Origin: Aeromicrobium sp. 9AM
GTDB lineage: Bacteria; Actinomycetota; Actinomycetes; Propionibacteriales; Nocardioidaceae
Assembly (NCBI RefSeq): GCF_902506105.1
Contig: NZ_LR733304.1
Span: 310,001-374,000 of the forward strand
Direction of reading: 5' to 3'
Length of the DNA: 64,000 nt
Below, piece after piece: positions 35,313 to 43,803 of this stretch; positions within the stretch are counted from its first letter, which is position 1; every line of letters starts with the position of its first letter. Below the pieces are notes generated by a model. That model was given only the letters and a program-made list of their open reading frames with translations, did no database searches and was not told the DNA's origin. Position numbers and translations under genes: made by a program.

Positions 35313-35366
35313 GAGGATCCTTCGGTGCCGCGTGAGTTAGCCGGGTCGTTCTGGGTCCAGATATGG

Positions 35367-35395
35367 AAAAAGGCCATGGTGAAACACCGTGGCCT
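35367..35395 (-). terminator. Intrinsic terminator upstream of glnR
   Basis: On the minus strand AGGCCACGGTG-TTT-CACCATGGCCT forms an 11-base stem with one mismatch followed by a T run. It points toward glnR, although no minus-strand gene lies upstream, so it may be a leader attenuator or a barrier to antisense transcription. Confidence 0.7.
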
Positions 35396-35447
35396 CGTTG
35401 CATGGTCAACAATACGTCATGTGTCGGAGCAATTGCCACGAGGTGAC

Positions 35448-35714
35448 GTGAATGAGAATGACGTCACAGTCCACTACTGGGCCTCTGCGCGCTCGGCCGC
35501 GGGCATGGCGGAGGAGCAGGTCCCGGCCGGCACCCTCGCCGACCTGCTCGACGAGATCAGCCGTCGCCACCGCGACCGCGACCGCTTCGACGACGTGATC
35601 GCCACGTGCTCGATCCTCGTCGGCGACACGCCGGTCGGCGCGCGGGAGCCGGCCACGATCTCGCTGCACGCCGGAGACACCGTCGAGTTCCTGCCCCCGT
35701 TCGCCGGCGGTTAG
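35448..35714 (+). CDS. MoaD/ThiS-family sulfur carrier protein
   Basis: An 88-residue ubiquitin-like protein: VTVHYWASARSAAGMAEEQV, a SILVGDTPVG core and the diagnostic C-terminal DTVEFLPPFAGG, whose terminal Gly-Gly is adenylated and thiocarboxylated to carry sulfur. Candidates are MoaD for molybdopterin or a CysO-like cysteine-synthesis carrier; no MoaE or Mec partner is nearby, but sulfurtransferase genes follow. The start is GTG 35448. Divergent from glnR. Confidence 0.85.
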   Translation: MNENDVTVHYWASARSAAGMAEEQVPAGTLADLLDEISRRHRDRDRFDDVIATCSILVGDTPVGAREPATISLHAGDTVEFLPPFAGG

Positions 35715-35751
35715 CGAGCGACCGTCGCGGGCCTACTGGCATCATGCGGGG

Positions 35752-36561
35752 GTGCCACGCCTCGGATCGACCTTGCTGACTCTCGCGCTCGCCGGGGTCA
35801 TCACCTTGGCGGCGTACGCCGATCCGGTCTTCGTCGGCGCGGCTGTCGTGCTGGTCCAGGTGCTGATCGCCCTCGCACCGAGTGCGGTCGACCCGTCGGG
35901 TCACTCCATCCGCTCCCCACACTTCGTCGCGGCCCTGAGCGGCGGGCTCGTGGCCACGGCCATCACGCTCGCCCCCGACCTGCTCAACGGTGCCGACGGC
36001 ACCTCGAGCGACGTGGTCGGCGCCACCGACAACGGGATGCTGGCCGGGATCCTGCCGGCGATAGCCGTGTCGCTGTTCGTGGCCCTGATCGCCCAGATGC
36101 TGCGCAAGGACGGTCGCCCCAACCTCGTCCCGTCGACCGCGTACGCCGTGACCCTCGGGACCTTCGCAGCGCTGACCGCAGGCTGGATCGGCGCGGCCCA
36201 GTCGCTCGGCGAGGCCGAAGCCGTCGCGGTCGGTGCCGGTGGTCTCGCGGCCGGGATGCTGGTGTGGCTCATCCCGATCGACCGGTGGATCTGCGCGTCG
36301 GCAGCCGTCCTGGCCGGCGCGGCCGGGGGAGCGGCGGTCGCGATCAGCGTCGACTCGACCCTGACCTGGATCTTCGGCGTCGCCGTCGGCTCGGCGGCCG
36401 CCCTGTTCGGCGTGCTCGGTCAGGTGCTCGGCCGGGCCTGGGCACGAGGACGTAGTACGCATGCCTCTGCGGGCTGGGGGTTCCCCGGTGCGCTGTCGAT
36501 CGCGCTGGCCGCGCCGCTCGTCTATGTCGGTGGCCAGCTCGTGGGTGCGCCCGGCCTCTGA
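35752..36561 (+). CDS. Hypothetical integral membrane protein
   Basis: A 269-residue protein with about eight hydrophobic helices and few charges (for example LTLALAGVITLAAYADPVFV and FGVAVGSAAALFGVLGQVLG). I do not recognise a transporter family. GTG start preceded by GGGGG. It stands between the sulfur carrier and the ThiX-like gene, all on one strand, so it is probably part of that transcript. Confidence 0.8.
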   Translation: MPRLGSTLLTLALAGVITLAAYADPVFVGAAVVLVQVLIALAPSAVDPSGHSIRSPHFVAALSGGLVATAITLAPDLLNGADGTSSDVVGATDNGMLAGILPAIAVSLFVALIAQMLRKDGRPNLVPSTAYAVTLGTFAALTAGWIGAAQSLGEAEAVAVGAGGLAAGMLVWLIPIDRWICASAAVLAGAAGGAAVAISVDSTLTWIFGVAVGSAAALFGVLGQVLGRAWARGRSTHASAGWGFPGALSIALAAPLVYVGGQLVGAPGL

Positions 36562-36603
36562 GACGCCCCGGGTCGACTGGGTCTCCGAACGTACGCTGGA
36601 GGC

Positions 36604-37032
36604 ATGGCTGGAATCGTGGCGCTCCTCGCCGCCGTCGTGCTGACGGCGGTCGTGGCGTGGCTGCTCAAGACGAGGAACGGCCGGTTCGCCGAGCAGCCGC
36701 CGCGCGCTGATCGGTCCGGGCTCACCGCTGACGACATCGGCACCGAGCTCGGCGAGCGCGCGACGCTCGTCCAGTTCTCGAGCGCCTTCTGCAGCCCGTG
36801 CCGGGCGACGCGCGTGCTGTTGACCGACATCGCGGCCAAGGTCGACGGGGTCGTGGCGGTCGACATCGACGCCGAGGAGCACCTCGACATGGTGCGCAGG
36901 TTCGGCATCATGCGTACGCCGACGGTGCTCGTGCTCGACGCCGACGGCGCGATCTCGACCCGCGCGTCAGGCCTGCCGCGCCGCGAACAGGTGCTTGCTG
37001 CACTCGGTCAGGCTGTCGGCGGCCCGCGATAA
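36604..37032 (+). CDS. Membrane-anchored thioredoxin-like protein (ThiX-like)
   Basis: A 142-residue protein: one N-terminal membrane helix (IVALLAAVVLTAVVAWLL), then a thioredoxin fold with active site FCSPCRA (Cys-X2-Cys) near residue 62, VDIDAEEHLDMVRRFGI and the cis-Pro segment MRTPTVLVLD. It is likely a membrane-bound thiol reductase on whichever side the fold sits; the N-terminal anchor suggests an exported domain. The homologous gene beside the sulfurtransferase genes in M. tuberculosis is called thiX. Confidence 0.88.
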   Translation: MAGIVALLAAVVLTAVVAWLLKTRNGRFAEQPPRADRSGLTADDIGTELGERATLVQFSSAFCSPCRATRVLLTDIAAKVDGVVAVDIDAEEHLDMVRRFGIMRTPTVLVLDADGAISTRASGLPRREQVLAALGQAVGGPR

Positions 37033-37119
37033 ATCCCTGCGATAGCAGTGGTCGCGCCAACATGTGGGACAAACGTCCACATGATGAGACCGGGGAGTGA
37101 ATAACCGCGGACCTGTCCC

Positions 37120-37125
37120 TACTCT
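37120..37125 (+). promoter_or_regulatory. -10 element giving a leaderless transcript
   Basis: TACTCT is followed by seven bases and then the ATG of the leader peptide at 37133, so transcription would start on the A of the start codon. A weak -35 (GTGAAT) lies 17 bases upstream. Confidence 0.55.
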
Positions 37126-37132
37126 TGGACCC

Positions 37133-37213
37133 ATGCTTGAGACGACACACCTGACGAGGCGGCGCGCAGTCGACAACTGCCGCACGCGCTCCTCGCTGTG
37201 TCGAATGCGCTGA
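37133..37213 (+). CDS. Leader peptide, candidate cysteine-responsive attenuator
   Basis: A 26-codon open frame, MLETTHLTRRRAVDNC onward, ending SSLCRMR, with two Cys codons. The LTRRRAVD-to-C pattern is shared by short leader peptides ahead of actinobacterial sulfur genes as I recall them. It lies 66 bases before the DUF4395 gene and the sulfurtransferase operon. A ribosome stalled at the Cys codons when charged tRNA-Cys is scarce would alter expression downstream, as reported for leaderless Cys-rich short ORFs in mycobacteria. The small hairpin CCAGGC-CAT-GCCGGG follows. No ribosome-binding site precedes it. Confidence 0.65.
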   Translation: MLETTHLTRRRAVDNCRTRSSLCRMR

Positions 37214-37279
37214 CACCTTTCGTCCGTCAGTTCCCGCACGCCCAGGCCATGCCGGGTGGTGCCCCAGCGCAGGAGCAAC

Positions 37280-37717
37280 ATGTCCCAACCCGCACACGTG
37301 GACCCTCGTGGTCTGCGCGTCGTCGCCGGCATCACCGCCGTCGTCCTCGCGCTGGTGCTGATCACCCCGCGTCCGCTCAGCGTCGCCCTGCTCGCGGTCC
37401 AGGTCGCGGTCTTCGCGATCTCGGCACTGGTCAGCCTGCAGGCATCGCCGTACGCGGTGTTGTTCGCCAAGGTCGTGCGTCCCCGGATCGGCCCGCCCGC
37501 CGAGCTCGAGGACGCCCGCCCGCCGCGGTTCGCGCAGGTCGTCGGACTCGGCTTCACCGCTGCCGCCCTCATCGCCTTCCTCGCGGGAGCGACGACGGTC
37601 GGCTACGTCGCCACGGCGTTCGCACTCGTGGCTGCCCTGCTCAACGCATCCGTCGGCCTGTGCCTCGGATGCGAGTTCTACCTCGCGCTGCGCCGGTTCA
37701 CGCCGGCTCGCGCCTGA
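37280..37717 (+). CDS. DUF4395 membrane protein with CxxC
   Basis: A 145-residue four-helix membrane protein of the DUF4395 family, C-terminal SVGLCLGCEFYLALRRF carrying a Cys-X2-Cys motif at the end of the last helix, facing the membrane surface. Found beside thioredoxin-like and sulfurtransferase genes in actinobacteria; a redox or sulfur-transfer role is inferred. AGGAG precedes ATG 37280. It is the first gene after the leader peptide. Confidence 0.88.
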   Translation: MSQPAHVDPRGLRVVAGITAVVLALVLITPRPLSVALLAVQVAVFAISALVSLQASPYAVLFAKVVRPRIGPPAELEDARPPRFAQVVGLGFTAAALIAFLAGATTVGYVATAFALVAALLNASVGLCLGCEFYLALRRFTPARA

Positions 37718-37793
37718 CAACTTCATCCGCCGCACCGAACACGCACTGTCTCATCAACCAACGCCCATCCCGGGCACACAACGGAGGTACAGC

Positions 37794-38642
37794 ATGAGCC
37801 GCGAATCCGCGCTCGTCACCGCAGACTGGGTCGAGGAACACCTCAACGACTCGTCGGTCGTTCTCGTCGAGGTCGACGAGGACACCGAGGCGTACGACAA
37901 GGGGCACATCCCCGGTGCCATCAAGCTCGACTGGAAGGGTGACCTCCAGGACGGCGTCCGCCACGACTTCGTCAGCAAGGACAAGCTCGAGGCGCTGTTG
38001 TCGGCCAAGGGCATCGGCAACGACGACACCGTCGTCTTCTACGGCGGCAACAACAACTGGTTCGCCGCGTACGCGTACTGGTACCTCAAGTACTACGGCC
38101 ACGACAACCTCCGTCTGCTCGACGGTGGCCGCAAGAAGTGGGAGCTCGACTCGCGTGAGCTGACCACCGAGGTCTCGGACCGGCCCGCCACGACGTACGT
38201 CGCCAAGGACGCCGACGAGTCGATCCGCGCGTTCCGCGACGAGGTCATCGCGTCGATCGGCACCAAGAACCTGATCGACGTCCGCAGCCCCGACGAGTAC
38301 GCCGGACGCCTGCTCGCCCCGGCGCACCTGCCGCAGGAGCAGGCCCAGATCGGCGGTCACATCCCGACCGCCGGCAACGTGCCCTGGAGCAAGGCCGCCA
38401 ACGACGACGGCACGTTCCGCAGCGACGAGGAGCTGAAGGCCCTCTACGCCGACGCCGGTCTCGACGACGCCAAGGACACCATCGCCTACTGCCGCATCGG
38501 TGAGCGCAGCTCGCACACGTGGTTCGTGCTCAAGGAGATCCTGGGTCACGAGAACGTCAAGAACTACGACGGGTCGTGGACCGAGTACGGCGCCCTCCGT
38601 GCCGTGCCGGTCGCCCTCGGCGACGAGCCGGGTGTCGCCTGA
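37794..38642 (+). CDS. Thiosulfate sulfurtransferase (rhodanese), CysA2/SseA type
   Basis: A 282-residue two-domain rhodanese. The inactive N-terminal domain has YDKGHIPGAIKLDWKGDLQD; the C-terminal domain ends in the active-site loop AYCRIGERSSHTWFVL, in which Cys takes sulfur from thiosulfate or 3-mercaptopyruvate. The CRIGERS loop suggests thiosulfate. GGAGG precedes the ATG. It is coupled (TGATG) to the DUF1416 gene, an arrangement standard for cysA2-sseC in mycobacteria. Confidence 0.93.
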   Translation: MSRESALVTADWVEEHLNDSSVVLVEVDEDTEAYDKGHIPGAIKLDWKGDLQDGVRHDFVSKDKLEALLSAKGIGNDDTVVFYGGNNNWFAAYAYWYLKYYGHDNLRLLDGGRKKWELDSRELTTEVSDRPATTYVAKDADESIRAFRDEVIASIGTKNLIDVRSPDEYAGRLLAPAHLPQEQAQIGGHIPTAGNVPWSKAANDDGTFRSDEELKALYADAGLDDAKDTIAYCRIGERSSHTWFVLKEILGHENVKNYDGSWTEYGALRAVPVALGDEPGVA

Positions 38643-38938
38643 TGTGCGGCGCGATCAAGGGCGGCCCCTCGCTCGAGGGTGTGGACGTCGCCAACGAGGC
38701 CGTGATCCAGGGCATCGTGACGCGTGACGGCCAGCCGGTCGGCAACGCGTACGTCCGGCTGCTCGACCGCACGGGTGAGTTCACCGCCGAGGTGCCCACC
38801 TCGGCGACCGGGCAGTTCCGGTTCTTCGCCGGTCCCGGTGAGTGGACGCTGCGCACGCTGGCTCCCAAGTCGATCTCGGTCGACAACGCCGTGACCGCCG
38901 CCAAGGGTGTCGTGGCCGAGGTTGCCGTCGCGGTCTGA
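38642..38938 (+). CDS. sseC: DUF1416 protein SseC
   Basis: A 98-residue DUF1416 protein with MCGAIKGGPSLEGVDVANEA and a CnaB-like beta fold (VTRDGQPVGNAYVRLLDRTG, TSATGQFRFFAGPGEWTLRT). Encoded after the sulfurtransferase with a one-base overlap, so it is presumably its partner in sulfur transfer; the Cys at residue 2 could be a sulfur acceptor. The biochemical role is not established as far as I know. Confidence 0.9.
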   Translation: MCGAIKGGPSLEGVDVANEAVIQGIVTRDGQPVGNAYVRLLDRTGEFTAEVPTSATGQFRFFAGPGEWTLRTLAPKSISVDNAVTAAKGVVAEVAVAV

Positions 38939-38955
38939 CGTCGAACAACAACGCC

Positions 38956-38991
38956 AAGAGGCGCATCCGGCTCCGGCCGGGTGCGCCTCTT
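38956..38991 (+). terminator. Terminator of the sulfur operon
   Basis: AAGAGGCGCA and TGCGCCTCTT form a perfect 10-base stem with a 16-base loop, 18 bases after the sseC stop codon. Confidence 0.85.
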
Positions 38992-39113
38992 GCGTGCTGT
39001 GACGAGGGTTACGGAGCTGTTCACATGTTGTCGCGATGAGATGGGTCACAGAACCGCTCCGCCTGCGGTACGCTTTGGAACGTAACGGACTGTCTGTGAC
39101 GCTCGTTAAGAGT

Positions 39114-39140
39114 GCGTCGTGGATTTTCAATCCGCGACGC
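39114..39140 (+). promoter_or_regulatory. 5' leader hairpin of the LPDTG protein gene
   Basis: GCGTCGTGGATT and AATCCGCGACGC pair at 11 of 12 positions around a three-base loop, 52 bases before the ATG. No T run follows, so an mRNA-stability or translation-control role is more likely than termination. Confidence 0.5.
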
Positions 39141-39191
39141 GTAACACGCAGCACAGCACCATTGAGACTCGGAGCCCACTGGGAGAGCGTC

Positions 39192-39785
39192 ATGATCAAA
39201 GTTCGGCTTGTTGCCGCGGCAGCCATTGCGGCAGTAGCGACCCTGATGTCGTCAGGTGCCGCTCAGGCATACCCCGACATCCCCAACGTGACGCTGACGA
39301 TTCCCGACTCGGTGCTCGTCGGTGGCAACACGTTCACCTACAAGGCGTCGGCGGACGTCGACTGCCAGTGGACGATCAGCTACCCCGAGGCCGTCAACGG
39401 CAGCGCGACGCAGACCGGCAACGGCAAGACGCTCTCGGGCACCTACGACACCAAGGTCGTGTCCAAGACCTTCAAGTCGCCGATCAAGGCCACCTGCAAG
39501 TACGACGACAACGTCCCGGTAGTCGCCAAGGTCGTCACGTCCAACGACGTCACCCCCGCGGTCTACTCGCCCGCCGACAGCGCTCAGACGCTGCAGGCGG
39601 CCATCCAGAGCGCCAGCGCCTCGGCCACCGTCACGCTGCTCCCCAAGGGTGGCGACAAGAACGACGATGGTGCACTGCCCGACACCGGTGGCTCCAACCT
39701 CTGGATCCTCGTCCTCGGCGGCGCACTGATCGTGGCTGGTGGTGGCGTCACCTACGTCGCACGTCGCCGTCACTCGACTCACTGA
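39192..39785 (+). CDS. Sortase-anchored surface protein (LPDTG)
   Basis: A 197-residue secreted protein: signal peptide ending SGAAQA (about 28), a beta-rich domain of roughly 130 residues with TLTIPDSVLVGGNTFTYKAS and two cysteines (DCQW, TCKY) that may pair, then the sorting signal LPDTGG, a hydrophobic segment ILVLGGALIVAGGGVTYV and RRR tail. Sortase would join it to the cell wall; no sortase gene is in the window. The domain is not one I recognise. Start at ATG 39192. Confidence 0.88.
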   Translation: MIKVRLVAAAAIAAVATLMSSGAAQAYPDIPNVTLTIPDSVLVGGNTFTYKASADVDCQWTISYPEAVNGSATQTGNGKTLSGTYDTKVVSKTFKSPIKATCKYDDNVPVVAKVVTSNDVTPAVYSPADSAQTLQAAIQSASASATVTLLPKGGDKNDDGALPDTGGSNLWILVLGGALIVAGGGVTYVARRRHSTH

Positions 39786-39800
39786 CCTCGAGCATCAGCA

Positions 39801-39837
39801 GCATCATGCACGCTCCTTTCGGGGGCGTGCATGATGC
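39801..39837 (+). terminator. Terminator after the LPDTG protein gene
   Basis: GCATCATGCACGC and GCGTGCATGATGC form a perfect 13-base stem with a short loop, followed by CGTTT, between the surface protein and the DUF4012 gene. Confidence 0.85.
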
Positions 39838-39856
39838 CGTTTAGGGAGCAGAGCTC

Positions 39857-41641
39857 ATGAGTTCCACTCGGCAGCGTGGACGCCACCACGTTCGGTGGTA
39901 CCGCAAGATCACTCCTGGCCACGTCGTCATCCTCGGCATGGCCGTGGTGCTGCTGTTCCTCGTCTACTTCGGGATCCAGGCCGCTCGCGCGAGCTCGTCG
40001 CTGAAGCTCGCGGCGAGCCAGGCGGAGGTGCTCCAGAGCCAGATCGTCTCCGGCGACGACGTCTCTGCCAAGGCGACGCTCAAGGAGCTGCAGGAGTCGA
40101 CCGCCCGGGCCGACCAGATCACGGGTGGCGGGATGTGGAAGCTCGGCGCCAAGCTGCCCTTCTTCGGCGACAACGTCGAGGCCGTGCAGACGGTGGCGCG
40201 GGTGACCCACAACATCTCGACGGATGCGCTTCCGCCCGTCGTGGAGCTCTCCAACAAGATCAACCTCAACACCTACAGCCCGCGCGGGGGCAAGGTCGAC
40301 ATCAAGGCCATCGAGGAGATCTCGCCCAACGTCGGCAAGGTCGTCACGGCGTTGACCGCGGCCCGCAAGGAGCTCCGAGGCATCGACGCGAACTCGCTCC
40401 TGCTGCCTCTGCGTGACCCGGTCAGCACGATCCAGGAGAAGGTCGGCAGCGCCACGGCAGCAGCCGACTCTGCGAACCTCGCCGCCAAGCTGCTGCCCGA
40501 CATGCTCGGCCAGAAGGGGACCCGGCGCTACCTGCTCATGGTGCAGAACAACGCCGAGATCCGCTCGACCGGCGGCATTCCCGGGTCGATCGCGATCCTG
40601 AAGGCCAAGAACGGCAAGCTCTCGATGGGCTTCCAGGGGTCCTACCAGGACCTCAAGCAGTTCACGAAGCCCGTCCTGCCCATGACCAGGAACGAGGACC
40701 GGGTCTTCCCGCCGACCCTGGTCACGAACCTGCTCGACACCACGATCACCCCTGACTTCCCTCGGACCGCCGAGATCGTGACGGCGATGGTCGAGAAGGG
40801 GCTGGACACCAAGGTCGACGGCGTCATCTCGGTCGATCCGGTGGCCTTGAGCTATGTCCTGGCCGGCACCGGCCCGGTCGCGCTGACCAAGACCGCCATC
40901 ATCGACCAGAACAATGCGGTCGAGCTGCTGCTCAGCCAGACGTACCTGCTGCTCAAGGATCCCGAGCAGCAGGACGGCGTGTTCGAGCTCGCGGCGCGCA
41001 AGATCTTCGACGTCGTCAAGGCGGGGCGCGGGGAGCCGCGGCTGGTGATCGACGGTCTCGTCAGGTCCGCCAGGGAGAACCGGCTCATGGTCTGGTCGAC
41101 CCACAAGTCCGAGCAGGCGCTCCTGACCCCGTCGGCGCTGTCGGGGCAGCTGAGCGGCAACGGCGGGCGGGTGCCGCACGTGGGTCTCTACATCGGCGAC
41201 GCGGCCTCGACCAAGATGGAGTACTACCTCGACTACAGCACCTCGTTGGCGGTGGGCAGGTGCCTGCGCGGCGACGTCCAGGAGCTCACGACGACGACCG
41301 ACCTGTCGTCGCGCGCGCCGGAGAAGCTGCCCAAGTCCGTCACCGGCGACGGGAAGTACACGCCGCGGGGCACGATGCGCCTGCTCCTGCGCTTCTACTC
41401 CCCGTACGCCGGGGGGTTCACCTCGGTCAAGGTCGACGGCAAGGACCAGACCGTCTACGCCGACACGCACCGTGGCCGCAACGTCACCAAGGTCCTGCTG
41501 ACGGTGCACCCGCACCAGTCCTACAAGATCACCACGAGCATGATCTCCGGACCCGGTGAGGACGGCGACCCGGTGTTCTCCACGACGCCCGGGGTCGATC
41601 CCACCCCCAACGACATCGAGGTCAAGTCGGCCTGCTCCTGA
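39857..41641 (+). CDS. DUF4012 cell-envelope protein
   Basis: A 594-residue protein: cytoplasmic basic N-terminus (RQRGRHHVRWYRK), one membrane helix (GHVVILGMAVVLLFLVYFGI), then a large extracytoplasmic domain of the DUF4012 family with LLMVQNNAEIRSTGGIPGSI and VISVDPVALSYVLAGTGPV. Homologues lie in exopolysaccharide and glycopolymer clusters and share context with LytR-CpsA-Psr enzymes, as here, so a role in glycopolymer attachment or surface assembly is inferred. It is convergent with the LCP gene, eight bases apart. Confidence 0.88.
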   Translation: MSSTRQRGRHHVRWYRKITPGHVVILGMAVVLLFLVYFGIQAARASSSLKLAASQAEVLQSQIVSGDDVSAKATLKELQESTARADQITGGGMWKLGAKLPFFGDNVEAVQTVARVTHNISTDALPPVVELSNKINLNTYSPRGGKVDIKAIEEISPNVGKVVTALTAARKELRGIDANSLLLPLRDPVSTIQEKVGSATAAADSANLAAKLLPDMLGQKGTRRYLLMVQNNAEIRSTGGIPGSIAILKAKNGKLSMGFQGSYQDLKQFTKPVLPMTRNEDRVFPPTLVTNLLDTTITPDFPRTAEIVTAMVEKGLDTKVDGVISVDPVALSYVLAGTGPVALTKTAIIDQNNAVELLLSQTYLLLKDPEQQDGVFELAARKIFDVVKAGRGEPRLVIDGLVRSARENRLMVWSTHKSEQALLTPSALSGQLSGNGGRVPHVGLYIGDAASTKMEYYLDYSTSLAVGRCLRGDVQELTTTTDLSSRAPEKLPKSVTGDGKYTPRGTMRLLLRFYSPYAGGFTSVKVDGKDQTVYADTHRGRNVTKVLLTVHPHQSYKITTSMISGPGEDGDPVFSTTPGVDPTPNDIEVKSACS

Positions 41642-41648
41642 CCTCGGG

Positions 41649-42767
41649 TCAGTCGACGTCCTTCTTGAGGACGTCGTCGGGGTACTTCTTGAGGTATGCC
41701 CGCAGGTTGTCCTTGCGGAACGCCGTGAACAGCTCGGTGGTCTTGGCCTCGTTGAGCCGCACGATGCTGCCGTAGACCGGGACCGTCTCGGTGCCGGCGA
41801 CGGGAGCGGACAGGAAGTAGACGTCCCGGGTGTGCATGCCGCGCAGGGAGAGCGCCAGCCCGCGCATGGCGCCACCGGACCACTCTGAGTCGACCGTGAG
41901 GTTCTTGGTCAGCGCCTTGACGGTGTTGATGAGCTTGACCGGGTTGCGGGTGACGCCCTTGCTGAGGATCTTGCTCATGAGCGCACGCAGGAAGTTCTGC
42001 TGTCGCGCGATGCGATCGAAGTCGCCGCGCAGGAGACCGTGGCGCTGGCGGACGTACTGGAGGGCCTTCTTGCCCTTGAGGTTGTAGTCGCCGGCCTTCC
42101 ACTGCACGTGCTGCATCACGTCGTAGGTGTCGTCGGGGATGTGCACCGGGACGCCGCCGACGGCCGTCGACAGGTCCTTGAAGCCCTCCCAGTCGATGAT
42201 CGCGACGTGCTTCATGCGCAGGTTGGTCAGGTGCTCGACGGTCGACACCGCGCCGATGGGGCCGTACTCGGAGAACGCGGCATTGATCTTGGCCTGGCCC
42301 TTGGGGTTGCCCTCGGAGTCGTAGATCGTGGTGAGGGTGTCGCGGGGGATCGAGGCGAGGAAGGCGTACTTACGGTTGGCCGTGATGTGCACGATCATCA
42401 ACGTGTCGCTGCGGTACTTGCCGGTCGGCCACTTCTCAGCCTTGGCATCCTCCGACAGTGAGGTGTTCTCGGACTCGCCCGCGATCTTCTTGCCCTTGTC
42501 CGAGCCCAGCAGCAAGATGTTGAGCGCGTTGCCCTTGTCGGGATCGGGGCGCTCCTTCTCCTTCAGCTTGGTCTCGGGGAGCTTGTCGACGGCGCCGAGC
42601 TGCTTGTTGAGCATGTAGGCGTACGCACCGGTGACGCCGATCCCGAGGCTGACGACGACCCCGAGGGTCACCAGGGCGAGGAACGTCTTGCGGTGGCGTC
42701 GGCGGAACTTGTCACCATCCGCGCGCCGCTTGCCGGCATCGCGATAGTTGCCGAGCCTGCCTGCCAT
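41649..42767 (-). CDS. LytR-CpsA-Psr glycopolymer transferase
   Basis: A 372-residue LCP protein: basic N-terminus, membrane helix (TFLALVTLGVVVSLGIGVTG), and an extracytoplasmic catalytic domain with NILLLGSDKG, RSDTLMIVHI, LASIPRDTLTTI, KINAAFSEYG and YVRQRHGLLRGDFDRIARQQ, covering the Arg/Asp residues that bind the polyprenyl pyrophosphate. It attaches lipid-linked glycopolymers to peptidoglycan. Located with DUF4012 and capsule genes. ATG 42767. Confidence 0.93.
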   Translation of the reverse strand: MAGRLGNYRDAGKRRADGDKFRRRHRKTFLALVTLGVVVSLGIGVTGAYAYMLNKQLGAVDKLPETKLKEKERPDPDKGNALNILLLGSDKGKKIAGESENTSLSEDAKAEKWPTGKYRSDTLMIVHITANRKYAFLASIPRDTLTTIYDSEGNPKGQAKINAAFSEYGPIGAVSTVEHLTNLRMKHVAIIDWEGFKDLSTAVGGVPVHIPDDTYDVMQHVQWKAGDYNLKGKKALQYVRQRHGLLRGDFDRIARQQNFLRALMSKILSKGVTRNPVKLINTVKALTKNLTVDSEWSGGAMRGLALSLRGMHTRDVYFLSAPVAGTETVPVYGSIVRLNEAKTTELFTAFRKDNLRAYLKKYPDDVLKKDVD

Positions 42768-42836
42768 CGTGCTCCGTCCTCAGGGAATCCCGTCCATTCT
42801 GCCGGGTCGCGGCAAGGCGGCCAAGTTGATCAGCCG

Positions 42837-43259
42837 TCAGAGGTCCAGGACGAGGGTCGTGGGGCCGTCGTTGGTGAGAGAGATGGCCATGTCGGCGCCG
42901 AAGACGCCTTGGGCGACGTACGCGCCCAGGTCGCGCAGGGCGGAGCAGAAGTGTTCGTAGAGCGGTTCGGCGACCGGTCCCGGTGCGGCGGCCGTCCAGG
43001 TCGGCCTGCGCCCCTTGCGGGCGTCGCCGTAGAGCGTGAACTGGCTGACGACGAGCAGCCCGGCACCGAGGTCTGCTGCCGACTTCTCGTCACGCATGAT
43101 GCGCAGGGTCCAGATCTTGGCGGCCAGGCGTTCCGCGACCTCGGCGGTGTCGTCGTGCGTGACGCCGAGCAGCACCATCAGCCCGGTGCCGATCTCGCCG
43201 ACCGTCTCAACGCCGGCGTCGACGCGCGCCTGGGTCACTCGTTGCACAACCGCTCTCAT
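42837..43259 (-). CDS. dtd: D-aminoacyl-tRNA deacylase Dtd
   Basis: A 140-residue [19 protein letters not shown] at the start, [20 protein letters not shown] (the SQFTL active-site segment) and [15 protein letters not shown], corresponding to the NxGP motif. It removes D-amino acids (and glycine from tRNA-Ala) from mischarged tRNA. ATG 43259; unrelated to the envelope genes around it. Confidence 0.95.
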   Translation of the reverse strand: MRAVVQRVTQARVDAGVETVGEIGTGLMVLLGVTHDDTAEVAERLAAKIWTLRIMRDEKSAADLGAGLLVVSQFTLYGDARKGRRPTWTAAAPGPVAEPLYEHFCSALRDLGAYVAQGVFGADMAISLTNDGPTTLVLDL

Positions 43260-43308
43260 GCCGGTCACAGTAGTCGGGCCTCGCGCACAGCCCCCGTAGA
43301 CTGGAGAC

Positions 43309-43803
43309 ATGCCGTTCGAGATCCCGTCCGACCTCCACCCCGACCTGATGCCGGTCGTGTGGTTGCTCGGCACGTGGCACGGCGACGGCCACGGTGACTA
43401 TCCGACGATCGAGCCGTTCACGTTCGAGCAGGATGTGGTCTTCGCGCACGACACCCGCCCGTTCCTGCACTACTTCAGTCGTACGTGGATCACCGACGAC
43501 AAGGGCGAACGCGTGCGGCCCGGCGCCCTCGAGACCGGGTTCCTCCGTCCTGTGGGGGACGGGCAGCTCGAGCTCGTCCTCGCCCACCCCACCGGCTACG
43601 CCGAGGTCTGGTACGGCCAGGTCGACGGCCCCAGGGTCACGCTGGCGACCGACATCGTCGCGCGTACGTCGACGGCCAAGGAGTACACCGCGGGACAACG
43701 GATGTACGGCCTCGTCGAGGGCGACCTGATGTACGCCTACGACATGGCGGCCGAGGGCCAGGAGATGCAGTCGCACCTGTGGGGCAGGCTCGCCCGTGTC
43801 TAG
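43309..43803 (+). CDS. Nitrobindin/FABP-like heme-binding protein
   Basis: A 164-residue beta-barrel protein with the nitrobindin signature [14 protein letters not shown] near the N-terminus, [10 protein letters not shown] in the barrel, and a C-terminal [11 protein letters not shown], which can supply the heme-axial His. Homologues (THAP4/nitrobindin family) bind ferric heme and react with nitric oxide or peroxynitrite. It overlaps ygfZ by eight bases, as its relative does near Rv0811c-Rv0813c in mycobacteria. Confidence 0.9.
   Translation: MPFEIPSDLHPDLMPVVWLLGTWHGDGHGDYPTIEPFTFEQDVVFAHDTRPFLHYFSRTWITDDKGERVRPGALETGFLRPVGDGQLELVLAHPTGYAEVWYGQVDGPRVTLATDIVARTSTAKEYTAGQRMYGLVEGDLMYAYDMAAEGQEMQSHLWGRLARV

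Noticed and set aside
39779..41875. Minus-strand frame opposite the DUF4012 gene
   Set aside because: Low-complexity shadow with no start context; the plus-strand gene has a good membrane segment and family motifs.
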